Counted from the stretch's first letter, positions 1 through 13,253 are shown. The stretch: DNA of 64,000 bases from Carya illinoinensis (GCF_018687715.1 NC_056760.1:41391501-41455500); one strand, 5' to 3'. Notes: generated by a model from the letters alone, not told the origin. Made by a program: numbers and translations.

Positions 1-2112
1 TCATTTTAGTGTGGGTCGGGCGGAGTCAACAAGTAGGCTGGGCGCAGGCAACTACTGGGTAGCCCTAGGTTTGGGGGCCGGAGTTTCACACGGGAGAGAA
101 AAACTATTCTATGCTTAGGCTCATCAAAACCTAAGCAGCCCAAAGTCAGAACCTAAGCAGCCCAAGTCACCCATCTGGATTAGAATTCTGCTGCTGAATC
201 TGAAAAAAGGCCCAAAAAGAAATAACTGAATCCTCATTCTTAAAATCAAGCCGCAGAGTGGAAAGTACGAACAAGCTTTTACTACACTTGGGTACAAACT
301 TTATTGCAGTTGGGAAAGTCTGAAAGTTGGAATCGGAAGCCATGTTGCCTCATTAGCAACACCTTCCCCCCCTCCCCCCCCCTCCGGGGCGGAATGCTAT
401 CTATTGGTAGTGATAAGTTTACTATCTTATTACTATCCCATCTACTACTCAAGTGTATTACAAGTTTTTTTTTTTTTTTCATTTTCTTTTAAGTATTTTT
501 TTAACATTCTTAATCACTAAGAAAAACTTAAAAAATATATATAATTTTACTAATATGATTAAGTAAAATAAAAAAATTTTAAAAAAATCAAATATAAAAA
601 TAGTAGTAAATAAGTTGTAGTGGAATAGTAAGTATATCATTTTCCGCTATCTATATATGTTATTGCTATGCCAAGTAATGGATCTGAACTATTTTGTACT
701 GCATGCATCCATTACCCAATATCAGAATAATGCTTCCCTTGCACAAGAAAATAATTATTATTCATGAAAAAACAGTACTTCTTTCAAAAGCCAAACATCA
801 AGAATGTGGGATTTAATTCCTGATCTACCTATACGGCTAATGAATTAATGTGGCCATGTGTAGTACAGTCTGTCTGTTTTTTTTTTTTATTGATTTGTGG
901 GAGTATTAATATCGCACTGTTATGTCCACGTGCATACAGGGACGTGTGGATAAACAGCACACCCAAAATCGAGCTGGTCACATTAGTGAATATTAGAGGA
1001 GGTTTTACATATGGTCCCCGGCCAATTCCCCCCCATATATTCATCCAAATCATGGAGAAAAGGGACCACATACCTAACCCTCCACACAATAATGGCCAAC
1101 CCAAAGGTTCACTTATTAATAGGCCAGCCCATAAAAACAGTTAACAAGTCATGCAATTATCAACTCACAAACTCAAGGACAGGACAGGACCCAAAACCCA
1201 CAAAAGTTGGCGGCCAGTTGTCATATTACCTTTTCATTCAATGTTGTGTCTTTGAGGATAAACATCTTATAAAAATAGTTTTACACCCTATATTTTATAT
1301 GTCACTTTGTTTTATCTTGAGTTGGGGGTACGTATTTTAATCAACTTTTTACTAAAACAAGACTGATATTGTTATTGTCAATTAATCAGCCTGTAACAGT
1401 TTTAGCGGTGCAACTTCAACTTCACAATTGATTGATGAGAAATCCTTGTAAGGATACTGTCAACTAGGCGGCCGGCCTGTGCAAGAAGCCCGATGGCCAA
1501 TCATGGTCTGCAATCGAATTTTGTCAACAATTATTTCGAAACTAATATATAATTAATAGATGTTATTGTACGTAGCGAGATCATTATAGTCATTCTAATT
1601 TCAAATCAATGGTTTGAAATTATGGGATCATCATTATGGGATCGTGGGTTTATGCCCTTTATATACTTAATTCATAGGCAACATATGATCTAAATAAAAC
1701 GACCGGCTTGGCACCAACTAATTATTAACAAGAAAGATATTGCTTTTGAGACAATCCCACGACAGAACATGATAGGATGTATATTGTATATAGTTAGTAT
1801 TTGTGTCTGTCTTTTGAGGTTGGTCTTACAGGCATGCAGTCAAATAGACCCAAAAAAAAAAATGCCACAGTCGATTTGGGCGCTGACCCAAATTGCAGAA
1901 ACTAAATATTTCTTGTATAAATCCGAATATAATTATACATAAATTAAAACATAAATATTGCTATGTTGCAACGACCATCACAATCGATTTTTATTGCTAT
2001 GATGAACCCTCCCCCCTTCCTTTTTTATAAATTTTTAAATTTACTAGAAGAAAAACAATACAGCCAATCATCATGGAATAATTGATTAATTTGCTTTTTC
2101 TTCCTGTGTTAG
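1..2112. other. Intergenic DNA upstream of the GPAT 3' end
   Basis: No coding region can be supported here. The stretch holds homopolymer runs (poly-T near 465-480, a C-rich patch near 366-390, poly-A near 1852-1862) and AT-rich sequence. Short open frames occur on both strands but overlap each other and show no recognisable domain. The last 100-200 bases presumably contain the 3' UTR and polyadenylation site of the minus-strand GPAT gene; I see no unambiguous AATAAA on that strand. Confidence 0.6.
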
Positions 2113-4811
2113 CTAGGCCTTTTCCTTCTTAGATGGAACCAGGCCATCTGTTCCTGCGAGTATCGCATACTTATCCTTCCTAGTCAAGTTCGTGCACTCA
2201 AATCCCAATGTCCCAGCCAATACCCTTTGAATGTAATTCGCAACTTCGATTGCTGATTTCCCACCTTTGCAAGTCAGCTCCAAGGGGAGCTGATTCAAGA
2301 ACGTGATCTCGTACGTGGGTCTTGGATTCATGAACACAAAGTAAGGATCCAGCAGTTTGTGCCCACGAACTGTTGTTCCATAAAACACCTTTTGCTTTGT
2401 GTTGATTGCAACAGGGACAATCCTATCCGTAAGCTCAGCAAAAAGAGCACTAAATCTTAACAGAAATGGCTCTCTGCAAGTGGTTCCCTCGGGGCAAATG
2501 ACTAGGTCTCCATCTTCAAGCAAGCGTTTGATGTTTGCTGCATCTCTCTCCCTTTCCCTTGAAAGTGCAACTGCCTTTATTGGCGAAATAAGTTCTGAGA
2601 ATTTGCTTATACTATACGTGACACAGCTGATCTTTCTTCCTAGGGCAACGGATATCACAACTGGGTCTAAGACTGTACGATGGTTGCAGACAAAGAGCAC
2701 TCCCCCATGACCTTTCTTGGGTGGTGGGGGAGGAGTGCCCTTAACAGTGAGTTTAATGCCTAGGATCTTGTAATTGTAGAAGACAATTCTCTCCGGTAAA
2801 GGGATATTGAGGTAGACTCTGAGGATGGAGAGAACAATACCGATTGGCATCCATGAAAAGGCCAAAAGGGCAACCAGAGGAGTGGGTCTCTGAGATAATC
2901 GGCCATCATGGAATATAACCGGGCTTAATAACTTGTTTCTTGGTAGTGGCTCACATTTAGTTCTTGGCACCATGTAACCTTCCTGCATTTTGACAAAATA
3001 ACAAAAATTTAATTATCAGGTAAATATTTCTGAATTATATTAATCATGACACTAAGTTAATCTGGTATTTTTTAACTATTCAGATCATGTAGTATTTTCT
3101 CTAAGAGTTCACATACATGGACTCGATCGAGAGTTATACAATAAGACGTACCGTATTGAAAATGGTTTTCCCATGTACGTACAAGAAACTGACAAAAATG
3201 GAGGACAGACCCACAGAGCACTAATGATCTAGTTTATGGTGGGTAGCAAGCAAGCATATTATTAATTGACAAAGCAACAAATTAATCAGTTTTGTGTAGC
3301 AAATTAAAGAGAGCTATCCAATTATTGGTAGAAGTCACAAGGATTGTGCTTAGTGATGAATTAATGGTCATGATGAGATGGATAGCTCATGATCTAGCAA
3401 GATGCAGTAAACTATATATTAATGATTTCATATTATTTCCATGAGGCGCGTACGTACGTACACAAAATAATGCTTGGGATATTGAATAAGAAGAGTACTG
3501 AGACGACGTTGGAGACATGAAGAACTTATTGCGGGTGTCAGTTCTCCATACAATGTGAAATAAATGCTCCTGTTGTACGTAGTACTTCATGCATCACAAC
3601 TTAAGTGGACACAACCGTTATATCAGAGAGAGATAGAGAGATCAGAGTGAGAAAGCTGGAAATTGATAGTTTTAGATCGATGGAAAGAAGAGGCCATCAT
3701 GATCATGAGGAACTGAAAAGCATAGGGCAAGAAGAGGTTCAAAATAGAAGCCATATAGTCATATATATAATTACTAGAGATTCGAAACGTGAAAAACTAC
3801 CCAAGCTGATGGACCACCTGAATTTATTTACCACAAAAGAGGTTCAAGAAAGGTAGAAAACGGGGAAACAGACACGTTGATGAACAAGGCATTAATATAT
3901 TGCCATGAATATTAACGCTCTCACCAAACCTGTGTAAGAAACGAGACATAATTAATCATGAGATCAGTGTTGTAATTAACCGTACGATCGAGCTGTTTTG
4001 AGCTTATTATTTAGAAACAGCTCATGGAGTACTAGAGCAAATATTGAAATATAACCACAGCCAAATTAAATTTAAAAAAAAAAAAAAACTACTGCAAATG
4101 AAAAGATAGAACTGCATGGGGAGGGGAAAAAAAAGAAGTAGCCAGAGACGAATATATAATATTGAGTGATTAATACGGAGAACAAACCCTGCAAAGCGAC
4201 ATGAAATCATGGTCGGTTTCTCGATCTCCAAGACCCAAATCTGGCATGCTGGTGCCAAATTCCTTTAAAATGGCTGCTTTTTTGTGATCGCCAACGAGAA
4301 CTCCTGGTTTCTTTGCAAACCCAGTTGCCCTCCCCGACTTTGTCACTTCCAACTCAGTCCCAATAACCTTATCAGCCCCTAAAAACGCCGTGACAAATGG
4401 TTCCACCATGATTCTGGGATTAGCAGTAATAATGTATCGCTTCCCGAAGGAATTGAACACTCTCCAAGTCTCCGGGTGTACATCCTCGGCGTAAAACTTG
4501 GGCAGGACAGACCTTGAAACAAGCTCAATATCCCTGATTTTTAACCCCGCGAAAGCAATAAAGATAAAGGTCTGGATTGCCACAGACTCCGAAACAAACA
4601 AGTAGATGAAATACACGAACGGAACCGATGCTAAAAGCAGTAGCGCCCTTAGAAGGCTACCGGCTTCAAGAGCAACAAGCAAGAAGTAGGGGAAAGCACT
4701 TCGTGAAACGAGAAGTGTCCCGTCTAGGTCCGATGCCACCGTCTGGTTCGAACGCCCCTCGGAGCTACATTTTGAGATGGGTTCGAAACGACGCTGAGCC
4801 CCCATGACCAT
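2113..4811 (-). CDS. GPAT6: Glycerol-3-phosphate sn-2-acyltransferase, GPAT6/4/8 clade (two exons)
   Basis: Coding exons are 4811-4188 (208 codons) and 2982-2113 (289 codons plus TAG), separated by a phase-0 intron at 2983-4187 with donor AGG|gtttgt and acceptor tgcag|GAAGG. The product is about 497 residues, the usual length for land-plant GPATs. The N-terminal HAD-like phosphatase half has DLDGT (D28, D30), lysines near 167-168 and GDRETD (195-200). Hydrophobic segments lie near residues 39-90 and 243-270. The C-terminal acyltransferase half has NHRTVLD (H309, D314), PEGTTC (372-377) and VPVAI (397-401). Family knowledge: GPAT4, 6 and 8 move an oxidised fatty acyl group from CoA to sn-2 of glycerol-3-phosphate and then dephosphorylate it to 2-monoacylglycerol, a cutin precursor, at the ER. 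The start [12 protein letters not shown] points to GPAT6. Two ATGs lie two codons apart (4811 and 4805); the second has the better context (G at -3 and +4) and matches the family start. Confidence 0.93.
2983..4187 (-). other. Intron of the GPAT gene (1205 bp)
   Basis: The intron is bounded by GT at 4187-4186 and AG at 2984-2983 on the minus strand. It joins the phosphatase half to the acyltransferase half, between codons for Arg208 and Glu209. Reading past the donor gives VCSPY and a stop, and reading upstream of the acceptor gives Met-Gln, which confirms the exon edges. The interior is AT-rich with poly-A near 4074-4087. Open frames inside it on either strand are not credible genes. Confidence 0.88.
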
Positions 4812-4930
4812 GGGATAGAGAAAACAAAGAAGCAGATGAGAGAGATGTAGAGAGAGGTTATGTTATTCTCAACGCTGGGGTTGAGAGAAAGATGTTATGT
4901 TATGAGTAAGAGATGACAGCGGGGAGGTTA

Positions 4931-4939
4931 TTATATAAA
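4931..4939 (-). promoter_or_regulatory. Putative TATA box of the GPAT gene
   Basis: On the minus strand the sequence reads CTTTATATAATAA, about 120 bases upstream of the start codon. This would place transcription start roughly 85-95 bases before the ATG, leaving a purine/pyrimidine-biased leader rich in CTCT. Position and sequence fit a plant core promoter. No transcript data were available. Confidence 0.6.
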
Positions 4940-6850
4940 GGGAGAGGCAAAGGTGTTGGAAATATTGCAATTAGCAAAGGAAAATACAATGTGGTTGGAA
5001 ATTAAGGGAGATAATCAGAGGCTAGCTCGCCTGCACGAAAGTTTTAATTTAATTTATTTTTATTTTTATTTATTTTTTATATATATTTTTTGACGTAGAC
5101 GTAGAAAATTAAGGCAGTTGTGAGGAAGGCTCCGGGTGGTTGGAGGTCGATACCAACACCAATACTACATTCAATTAGCCTACTTTTTAGTTTTGTAGGC
5201 GCCGGCCCGGCCGCTCATTAAAGATCGGCTAGCAGCTAGCTAGCTAATTTAGTGATGATCTTTAATTTGCATAATAATTTATGGCTATATATAAGTACTG
5301 CATGCAATATAATTGTATATTAACTCATCTATATTAATAAAAAAAAAAAACAGTGATTCTTTCCTACGTTTGTACGTAGAGGTGAAATCTTCTATCTCTT
5401 TTTAAGAAGGGTGGCTGGATTGAATTTCTATTTAGGTAAAAAATATTATCTCTTAGATATTTGTCTGTATAAAATATCAGTAATAGTGAAGATCAAATTA
5501 ATTACAAAAAAAAATAGTATATTAGTAAAGCTTCAAATCATGCAAGTTTCTCTAATAATATAGTTTCTCTAATAAACTAAAATAATACATGTATTATTTT
5601 AATTTATGATATCATGTTTGATATAGGAATATTTCAGAACATATCTAATCATAAATATATATAAGTTTCTCTAATAAATATATAATACAGTTTCCTTAAA
5701 GAAGAAGAAGAGGAGGAAAAAGAAAACTCATCTACGTATAATTAATGTTTTTGCTCCTCTCAGCAGTTCTAGTTGTAATAATTATATAACTAAAAAGAAA
5801 GGTTATAAATTAAAGCTGGCTATAACTGAATCCAAGGAATTAACAAATAATTATACCACGAAATTAAAGTACAAAAATTAATATGCCTAAATTTGTCGTA
5901 TATATATTTATTAGGGTTTGCATATATATATATATATATATATATTGATGAACCAAAAATTCACTTAAAAAATAATTAATAATAATAAGATGAACCAAAT
6001 AATTAAGGCTCTTGTACTATGAACGTGAAGAATTAATGTGCATAGCTAACAATATTGTTGCCGAATAGAGAGCGAGCATGGATCAAACATGACAACACTA
6101 GGCCAGGTTATAAGCCATGTCAAATATTGTATATTTCGATTGTAGGTTGTCACTTATAGAAGTAACATTGGAGAAGAGAGTATTGAAAAATCATATCTGT
6201 GAAGTAGGACCGATGCAAAGGATCTGAATCAGATGATGTTGAGTTTTCAGATGGCTTGTTGATGGCATTGAGATACCTTGAATTGATAGATCAACGCAAA
6301 AATGATAGGTAATCGTGATCTTTTCTTAATTTAGACAATTTTTAGTACGTTTAAGCATTTTGGCTATAACTTTGACTACGAATATCAAAGCCGCATATAT
6401 GATCCTAATTCAGAAAACTCTTTTCGGCATGCACGTCATGGTAAAGCTCGATTTGCATTTTTCCGAGGCCAAAATTCATTGTTTTTCCTTTCAAATCCCC
6501 AATTTTAGTTTTTTTTTTTTTTTTTTTCTTTCATGGTAATATTTCATTTATAATTTAGAAAGTGACTCTAAACCCGATTTGGGCCAGATTTTTTGTAGAT
6601 TACTTTTTTTATTATATATTTAATTTTGACATGATTATTGAGATTTTTTGATTTTTAGTAAAATTCTAATAAGGACTATTTTAAACTATACAACTTAGCT
6701 TGTGGGCTGATTTTGGACATTCTTTGATTTGATCATTTTGAATTGAACATTAGATGTGTTTCTCTATTTTTTTTGGCGATTCTCTTGTATTCTTTCCTTT
6801 GTATTATCTATTGAAGCTAACTTGCAGAATAATTGTTATTTTGTCTAGCA
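4940..6850. other. Intergenic DNA, including the GPAT upstream region
   Basis: AT-rich sequence without a credible gene. It contains the distal promoter of the GPAT gene, a (TA)n tract near 5922-5944 and a poly-T run near 6509-6528. The last few hundred bases before 6851 may be the decayed 5' LTR of the gypsy relic that follows, because they end in CA just before a primer-binding-site-like motif. I could not fix the LTR's outer edge. Confidence 0.5.
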
Positions 6851-6855
6851 TCAGT

Positions 6856-6867
6856 TGGTATTAGAGC
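6856..6867 (+). other. Primer-binding-site relic (initiator tRNA-Met type)
   Basis: TGGTATTAGAGC differs by one base from the standard plant retrotransposon primer-binding site TGGTATCAGAGC. It lies five bases after a possible LTR end (...TAGCA) and about 30 bases before the gag-like reading frame, as expected for a plus-strand LTR element. Confidence 0.6.
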
Positions 6868-6897
6868 TTCAGCATCTTTCATGACATCAGTTTCCAT

Positions 6898-7560
6898 GGC
6901 TAGTGATCGTGGCCATAGTTGTCCTGGGCAGGTTCCAAATGAGGAAATCTCACACTGTAATCGTAGCGTTTAGGATGTGATGATTGAGGATATGCAGAGG
7001 CAAGTTACAGAGTTAATCCTGCGTCTAACGACGCAAGATTTTGGTGATCATGAGATGGAAGATCTTGATTCCAATTCCAGGTTCACAAACCCGTATCACA
7101 ATCATGCTTTATTCTGAAAGCACCGTGGTCGGGAGGATTGTCATGGAAACCTGGGTTTCAGAGTGAATCTACCCAAATTTTCTTGTATGTTATAGGTCGA
7201 AGAATTAATTAATTGGTTGAATGAAGTGGAGCAGATTTTTTATTATAAGGAAATCCTAGATTGTGTCAAAGTGAAACTGGTTACCATCGAACTCAAAGGC
7301 AGAGCATCTGTGTGGTGGTAGCAATTGAGGTGATCACAAGACAGGCGGGCAAGGTCAAGATCACTAATTGGGAGAGGATGAAGAAGAAAATGAAGGGTCA
7401 CTTTCTCCCTTTTGGCTACACTCAAACCTTATTTTAGCTACTTCATTCATTGAGGTAAGACACAAGATCGACTGATGATTACACGAAAAAGTTTTATCAA
7501 TTGATAGCTTGAAATGATTTATCTGAGACGGAAGAGTAGATCTAATGCTTTTAATGTTTT
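6898..7560 (+). pseudogene. Decayed Ty3/gypsy gag
   Basis: Conceptual plus-strand reading starts near the ATG at 6898 and shows a retrotransposon gag core broken by several stops and at least one frameshift. Recognisable pieces are FRVNLPKF, a following ELINWLNEVEQIF stretch, VKLVTIELKGRASVWW and, in another frame after about 7335, NWERMKKKMKGHFLPFGY followed by DDYTKKFYQL and NDLSETEE. This order (LKG.AS.WW, then W..MK..L...F.P..Y, then Y...F..L...N.L.E.E) is the gag fold of plant Ty3/gypsy elements. No matching protease, reverse transcriptase or integrase is visible downstream, so only the 5' end remains. It is a dead fragment. Confidence 0.8.
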
Positions 7561-10440
7561 CAATACTTTAACTGTTTTTTGCTTCTGATGCGATATCTTG
7601 AACGGAAACTCTAGATGCCAATTTGTGTGTGTAAGTGTCTATTGAGTCAATGTGAGTCTATAATCATGGTATGGGATGAAGAATTTCCTCGAACTATTCC
7701 ATAAAGCATTACCATGTACATCACATGAGAAGGAAATTGCCTTCTCTGAGGAGTGGGGTGGAACATGTTGTAGATGGCCTTACCTAATAGTCAGGATGTG
7801 GGATCTCTCATTGTATCACATGCTAGTAAAGTAGCATACCTAGGGCAACAAGTTTCAGTGTGTACCTAAGAGCAACTAAAGGAATGAATGCCTATAAGCA
7901 AAGAACAATACTTGACCCAATACTGATTTTTACAAATTTTCTATTATATGTAGATGGGTATACATAACTCCTCTTCATAATAGCACTTTTGAGTTTTCAT
8001 CTATTTTGCATAAAGAGAGGGCTACGTCCCAAGAGGTTGATTCATCGCCATGTTTATATATAAGTTTTCACTAAAAGGATGATTTCTTGCCAGGTTTTGA
8101 GGAATGCACGTAGTTGCAAGGAAAGATGGAGATACCTCCCACGCACCTACGTATTATTCTAGTATTTACATTAAATGCTTTCATTGTATCCCAATAGCAT
8201 TATCTTTCATTAATAGTCTTGGCATAGTTGCCTAACCTACCTATGGTCTCGTTCTCGAGACTACAGGTTTTGATGCAAGTTCAAACGCTAGCCTAAGGAA
8301 GAGGAGTCAATACTACCTGAGTTCTAAGTAAGGTGGCTAGGACCAGTTTTAGCACTAGTGTTTGCCATAGTTAACCTATGCCTTTTGTAGGATATTCATA
8401 ACTATGCCGAGTTTACATTTGTAACTTAGTCGGTCGCATAGGGCAACTAACTTTATGTATCTTGAATGATGCAATGTTTTGAGGTTATGAAGGACAAGAA
8501 GCCCCTATTTTTATGAAGTTTAGTTTCTAGTTAATTATGAAGGCAGAGAGAAATAAGAGATTATAAGAGATTGTAAAACACCCATATTACAGTGGATTTG
8601 CCCTCCAAATAACCTATAGACATAGGCCCTGTGCCAAATAACGTAAATCTGTAGCTATATCCCTATTTATATTTCCTTTATTTATTTTCTATTATTGCTA
8701 TGGATTTATGTACGAGCACCGTGCCACTACTCTGAAAGGTCATCAAGGGCTTCGAACCACCTCATCTAATCTTGGATGACCTCAGTGAACCGAAAATGAT
8801 TGTTTTTCCCGTTCTGACCTGTTATGGGATTATTTGGCATTAACATTGTATATATTAGAATGCTAGCTAGAGATGATCGATCATCGAACAAAGAATGGCT
8901 TACTGCATGCATGCTTAGCAACAATAGATTGAAAATCTTTGAATTTCTATTAGCTAGGCATGAAAATCTAAATGAACAAAATAGGCAATAGTTAATTACC
9001 CAGCTTAGAGATTACTTTGCTTAATTATCTCTTACATATTGATCATGACCAGTACTACCTTAAAAGTAGGGAATTTTCATATGAATATGTGACATTCTTG
9101 TCGTTATATATAGTTAATATGTCGTATTTGCCTAATCAATTAATTAGAGTCCTACTGTCGAAAGCCATGAGCCATTTATATATATACATATATAGGGCTT
9201 GAGCTAGCCGAGGGTGGAGCTAGCTTGGGAAACTGCTCGTTCAACGTCTATATACACGTAGTTGACTTAATGAATGCAAGCTAACTAACTTGGAGGATTT
9301 TATTTTAGAGGGTTTCTAGCCTTCCTTCCTGTACTTGTTCCTTAGCTTTTTAGACCAAAAAGAACTTTCTTCTCTGAATTAACTTTGGTGATGTTTTGGT
9401 TAAAATCCAATGCGTTTTTCTCAATTAAAGAGATCAAGAACCATGATCTTTTGATTATTGCAAAAGTTTTCAATGGGTAGATATCAAAATCAACCAACTC
9501 TCACTCTCCAAGAAACATATGGATGGCAAACTAGCTTCAAAGGAATAAATTCTGTACTAAATTTTGCATAAATTATTAATTATTTAATGCAACTTGCGGA
9601 TTTTTTGTTGAGGTTAGAAACCCGTTTTCTCTCCATGGCGTCCTCGTCATTAAATAAGCCGGCTGCTGTCAACAGCTCGATCCTACTGTCGACCACATGA
9701 TCAAAGTATATATATATATACACATACATACATACATATATACATACATACACGTGGTTCATGAAACTCAAATTAATTAATATACCTACATATAATTAAT
9801 TCATCTTGTGTAGATCATTCTGCCCTTTCTGTATATAAATATTTTTTTTCCCTTTGAGCCCTATACGTGTGTGAAAATATATTATCAATTTATGGTTATC
9901 AATTAATTAATACGTACCGTTCGGAATAATTCTTTTATTAAAAACTTGCAAATAGTGCATGCACCATGCACCAGTTTAGATACCACGAGCTAGGTTAATG
10001 AGGTAGGGCCAACAGTAAGTACTGGCACTGGGGGCTGGGTGGCGGGCTTCCCAACCAGCCCACCCAGATGCAAACAGGTGACCTACGAATAAGTTCACAT
10101 GATGGGTGAACAGAAACCGGCCGAACCAACATGCGTAGACAAAGATAGGCCGTTGGAGTCAAGAATTGGCCAAAATCAGTGAAAAATTGTTGACTGGCAA
10201 CAGAAAATAGATAAAATCGATGTTGGCCGGTGTGGCTCTAGTTTGAACCTGATTCAAAGTCATTCATGAACCAGCTGATTAAATAAATATATATTTTTTA
10301 TATATGTTATAATTAAAAAGACGTTCCACTTAAATTTAAATGAAACGACATTATTTTATATCTAAAGTGTACAAAAAATATACAAATAAAACGATATTAT
10401 TTTATAGATAGCATATTAAAAAAATGAGTGAAATGATGCT
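7561..10440. other. Intergenic DNA, probably transposon debris in the first part
   Basis: The bases just after the gag relic still hold short gag-like words, but nothing readable continues into pol. From about 7620 to 8770 the sequence has the higher GC and broken-frame look of a decayed retroelement without an identifiable domain. From 8800 on it is AT-rich plant intergenic sequence with a (TA)n/(CATA)n tract at 9708-9750. No gene can be supported. Confidence 0.45.
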
Positions 10441-11290
10441 GTTTGATTTTAAACCAAACAGCATTGTTTTGATTTGAGATCATCTTCTTTCCCTTCCATT
10501 TTCTTCTCTAATTCTCGATTTCTCTCATTCTCTCTCCTCTACAACTCTATCTCTTTCTCTCTCTTTAGTCTCTCAAACAAACCTCGCCATTAGGGGGAAC
10601 GAGAATCCCCAGAGTCTATACGGTCGGTATTTCTCCTCCCATTGATAGGTATGGTTGGTTATTCCATGCAAGTCCCCTCCATTGGTCGGCGTTGGTTTTG
10701 GTCAAAAACCGCACCGAATAAGTTGGTTTTCACTCCTAACATGTCGACAGCGGTGGGTTAGAATCCATCCATCCTGATTTTTGCCTACACATCCATACTA
10801 TATATACACTACATATATATTATATGTATATGTTTGTTTTTTTAAAAACAACTATATACACTATTTCTCTCCCCTCTCACTTTTTAGCCGCCCACCTCTC
10901 TTTTCTCTCATTTCTCTTCTCTTATTCTCCTTCCTCTCATGTCAATGCCTCTCTCCTATGCCAACACCTCATGCCCTCCTCTTCTTCTCTTTTTATTTTT
11001 CTCCTCCTCTTAGTCCTCTTCTTCTTCTCTAGAATCTCCACACTCACAACCAAATCATGGTCATGTGTCATGGCCAAGCTACAATCTACTTTGATAAGAC
11101 TAGTATAACCACAACTTGGTTGCAGGTCTCTATAACCAAGACCACGGCCCCGTCGTGGATTAAAGATTTCTTGGAACGAATTCTTGATCTAAATACATCA
11201 TTGCACAGATCAATAAGTTTGATTACAAATTTGGAATTTCTTGGCCATTTTGTGCAATGGGTGTTGATTTTGTGTGCTTCTTATTAGTAT
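10300..11290. other. Repeat-like stretch with ACGA-type motifs and a long pyrimidine-rich tract
   Basis: At 10340-10475 short related words recur (GAAACGACATT, AAACGATATT, GAAATGATGCTGTTT, AACAGCATTGTTTT), which look like decayed AAACGACGTCGTTT repeats. From about 10490 to 11035 the plus strand is a C/T-rich run (CTCTCTC, TTCTCTCC). The open frames there are serine/leucine/proline-rich products of low complexity and not genes. Confidence 0.4.
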
Positions 11291-11299
11291 TGTGCAATA

Positions 11300-13080
11300 T
11301 TTTGATATATTTGCACTTTTGCTATGATTTCATGTGATTGATTTGGAAATAATCTAATGGACATAGTCACCGAATGGTGGTGGTGTCAATCCACCCTCCG
11401 ACAAGTGACTGTGGGCGTTCAAATATGTGGGTAGGAACGGGATGAATTGTTCAATTTAGCATAGGTTGCTAGATGGGCGGCTACCCATTTGTATAGATTG
11501 GGTAGCATCCCTATTTGGGATGATGGTATGGCCACATATAACACATTTCGCTATATATTTTGTTGTTTGAACACTAAGGTTTCCTAAAATTAAGCTCAAG
11601 AATGGAGAAACATAAATGCCAAGCGAGTGTTTCAACTTGCCCAAAAAACATATTGTTAACATCATGTTTTGTACGCTTTTAAGCCGCACCCTTAGCAGCT
11701 CGGGCCTTCAATCTTGGCATAAAAGAGGGGAGAATATCCATCTCCATCTCCAGCCCCGCTGAGGTGGTACTAGGCTTGGATTGGTCTTGTGTGGACCCCC
11801 CAACTGATCCGATGTGGTTGTATTGTGTCAGTACATATATCCATGATGGTGAGTAGTAAATAAATACAAGGAAAGCAGAGAGAAATAGACACACAGATTT
11901 ACGTGGTTGGGTATTGAGACTATGTCCATTGGGGCTTGGGGAGGGGAGAATCCATACTATAATAAGCTTGTTTTATAGTCTCTCATGATTTCTCATCCTC
12001 AATGTATAATAGATTTCATATGTCTCTTTTTTTGGTCCTGACTCCATAGCTGGAATCCACGTATAGAGGTTAAAGAAGCATTTCCCCAATAAACCTCACC
12101 AAAAGTCCCCTGAAGTCATAAGTCACTTACCTTTTATCTCCTATCTTTCTTTATTTTATGTCACATCACCCCCCCTTTATGTCCCCTCCCTTCTTTTTCT
12201 CCTAACATCCTAACACCACATTGCCTTCCCTTCATTTTCTAGCCATTTTTTCTGTTTCTTCCTTTGTCCTCTAATGATGGCCATTTGATGGGCTGAACCT
12301 CGAGAACTCTTGTGGACCCGGTGATAATTTACCCCCTAACACCTGTAAACCTGGTTATAGATTTAAAATAAAATAAAATCAGCATCTAAGACACAGGAAT
12401 AGGCACCTTAAACAAAAGCCTTGTCCATTAGAAGAGAGGGTTTACTGTCAACTGATGTCCACCATCAAGTGGATTAACAAGTTATGGTTGGACGTCACAG
12501 TTAGTAAAAATATTGTAATGTACTCAATTGGTTTGGCTCTTTTTTCTTTTTTCTTTTATATCAATTGGTTTGGCTCTTTTAATTATGAGGTTTTCCACTT
12601 TTGCTACCTTCGAATCTTCATACAGAGTAAACAAGAATATATATAGACCGAGTTAGATTGCGAAAGAAATGATATTGCATAATACATTTCCTAATATATA
12701 TTATAAAATAAAGATGCTTTTATCAAATGATGTTATTTTTTATAAGATATTTTATAAAAATATCTCTTCTCAAAATACTATTATATAAAATATGGTGAAA
12801 AGTTACGTGTGTTTATATTGAAAATCGGTATATATACAAGCAATTATTCTACCTACAGTCGCTTTGTGAACCAATAGGGAGTTGCTAATGCCACGTCAAC
12901 TAAAAAAAGAAAAAAAAAACAAAAAGTGAAATAAGAAAGAAAGTAAAACAAAGCTCGTTGTCTCTTTCAAAGTGGGTTTAGCTTTCAAGTGGATTTTCAG
13001 TTAATTGTGTTCGTGTTCATATTGTTAGTTGGAAAAAAAAAAACCAAAGCAACTTACATCGTCTTGTTAGCTGGGCACCG
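11300..13080. other. Intergenic DNA with a possible LTR fragment near 11.86-12.0 kb
   Basis: At 11893-11930 the words ACAGATTTACGTGGTT and a following TATGTCCATTGGGG resemble a motif common in plant LTRs (a similar one lies in the Copia LTR at about 20730-20790). No second LTR, primer-binding site or coding domain accompanies it, so this is at best a fragment. The rest is AT-rich, with pyrimidine-rich patches near 12140-12250. Confidence 0.35.
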
Positions 13081-13248
13081 GTGGATCTAAGCACACAAAT
13101 ACACACAAAAGCAGTGCTCAATGGCTGCAACAAGACAAGAAGCAATCCACCCCAACCCAAATTCACTCTCCTTGTCATGCCTCCTTTCATTACCTTTTTA
13201 GCAAATTCTCTTCTACATTACCTTCCCTTCAGGTCCCCTTCTTCATAC

Positions 13249-13253
<5 letters not shown>

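Noticed and set aside
2399..2710. Open frame of 103 codons on the plus strand
   Set aside because: It is the antisense shadow of the conserved acyltransferase exon.
3605..3856. Open frame of 83 codons on the plus strand
   Set aside because: It lies wholly inside the GPAT intron on the opposite strand, and its sequence (charged, low-complexity) matches no family I know.
10781..11108. Overlapping plus-strand frames rich in Ser, Leu and Phe
   Set aside because: They are readings of a pyrimidine-rich tract in two frames and have no domain or leader.
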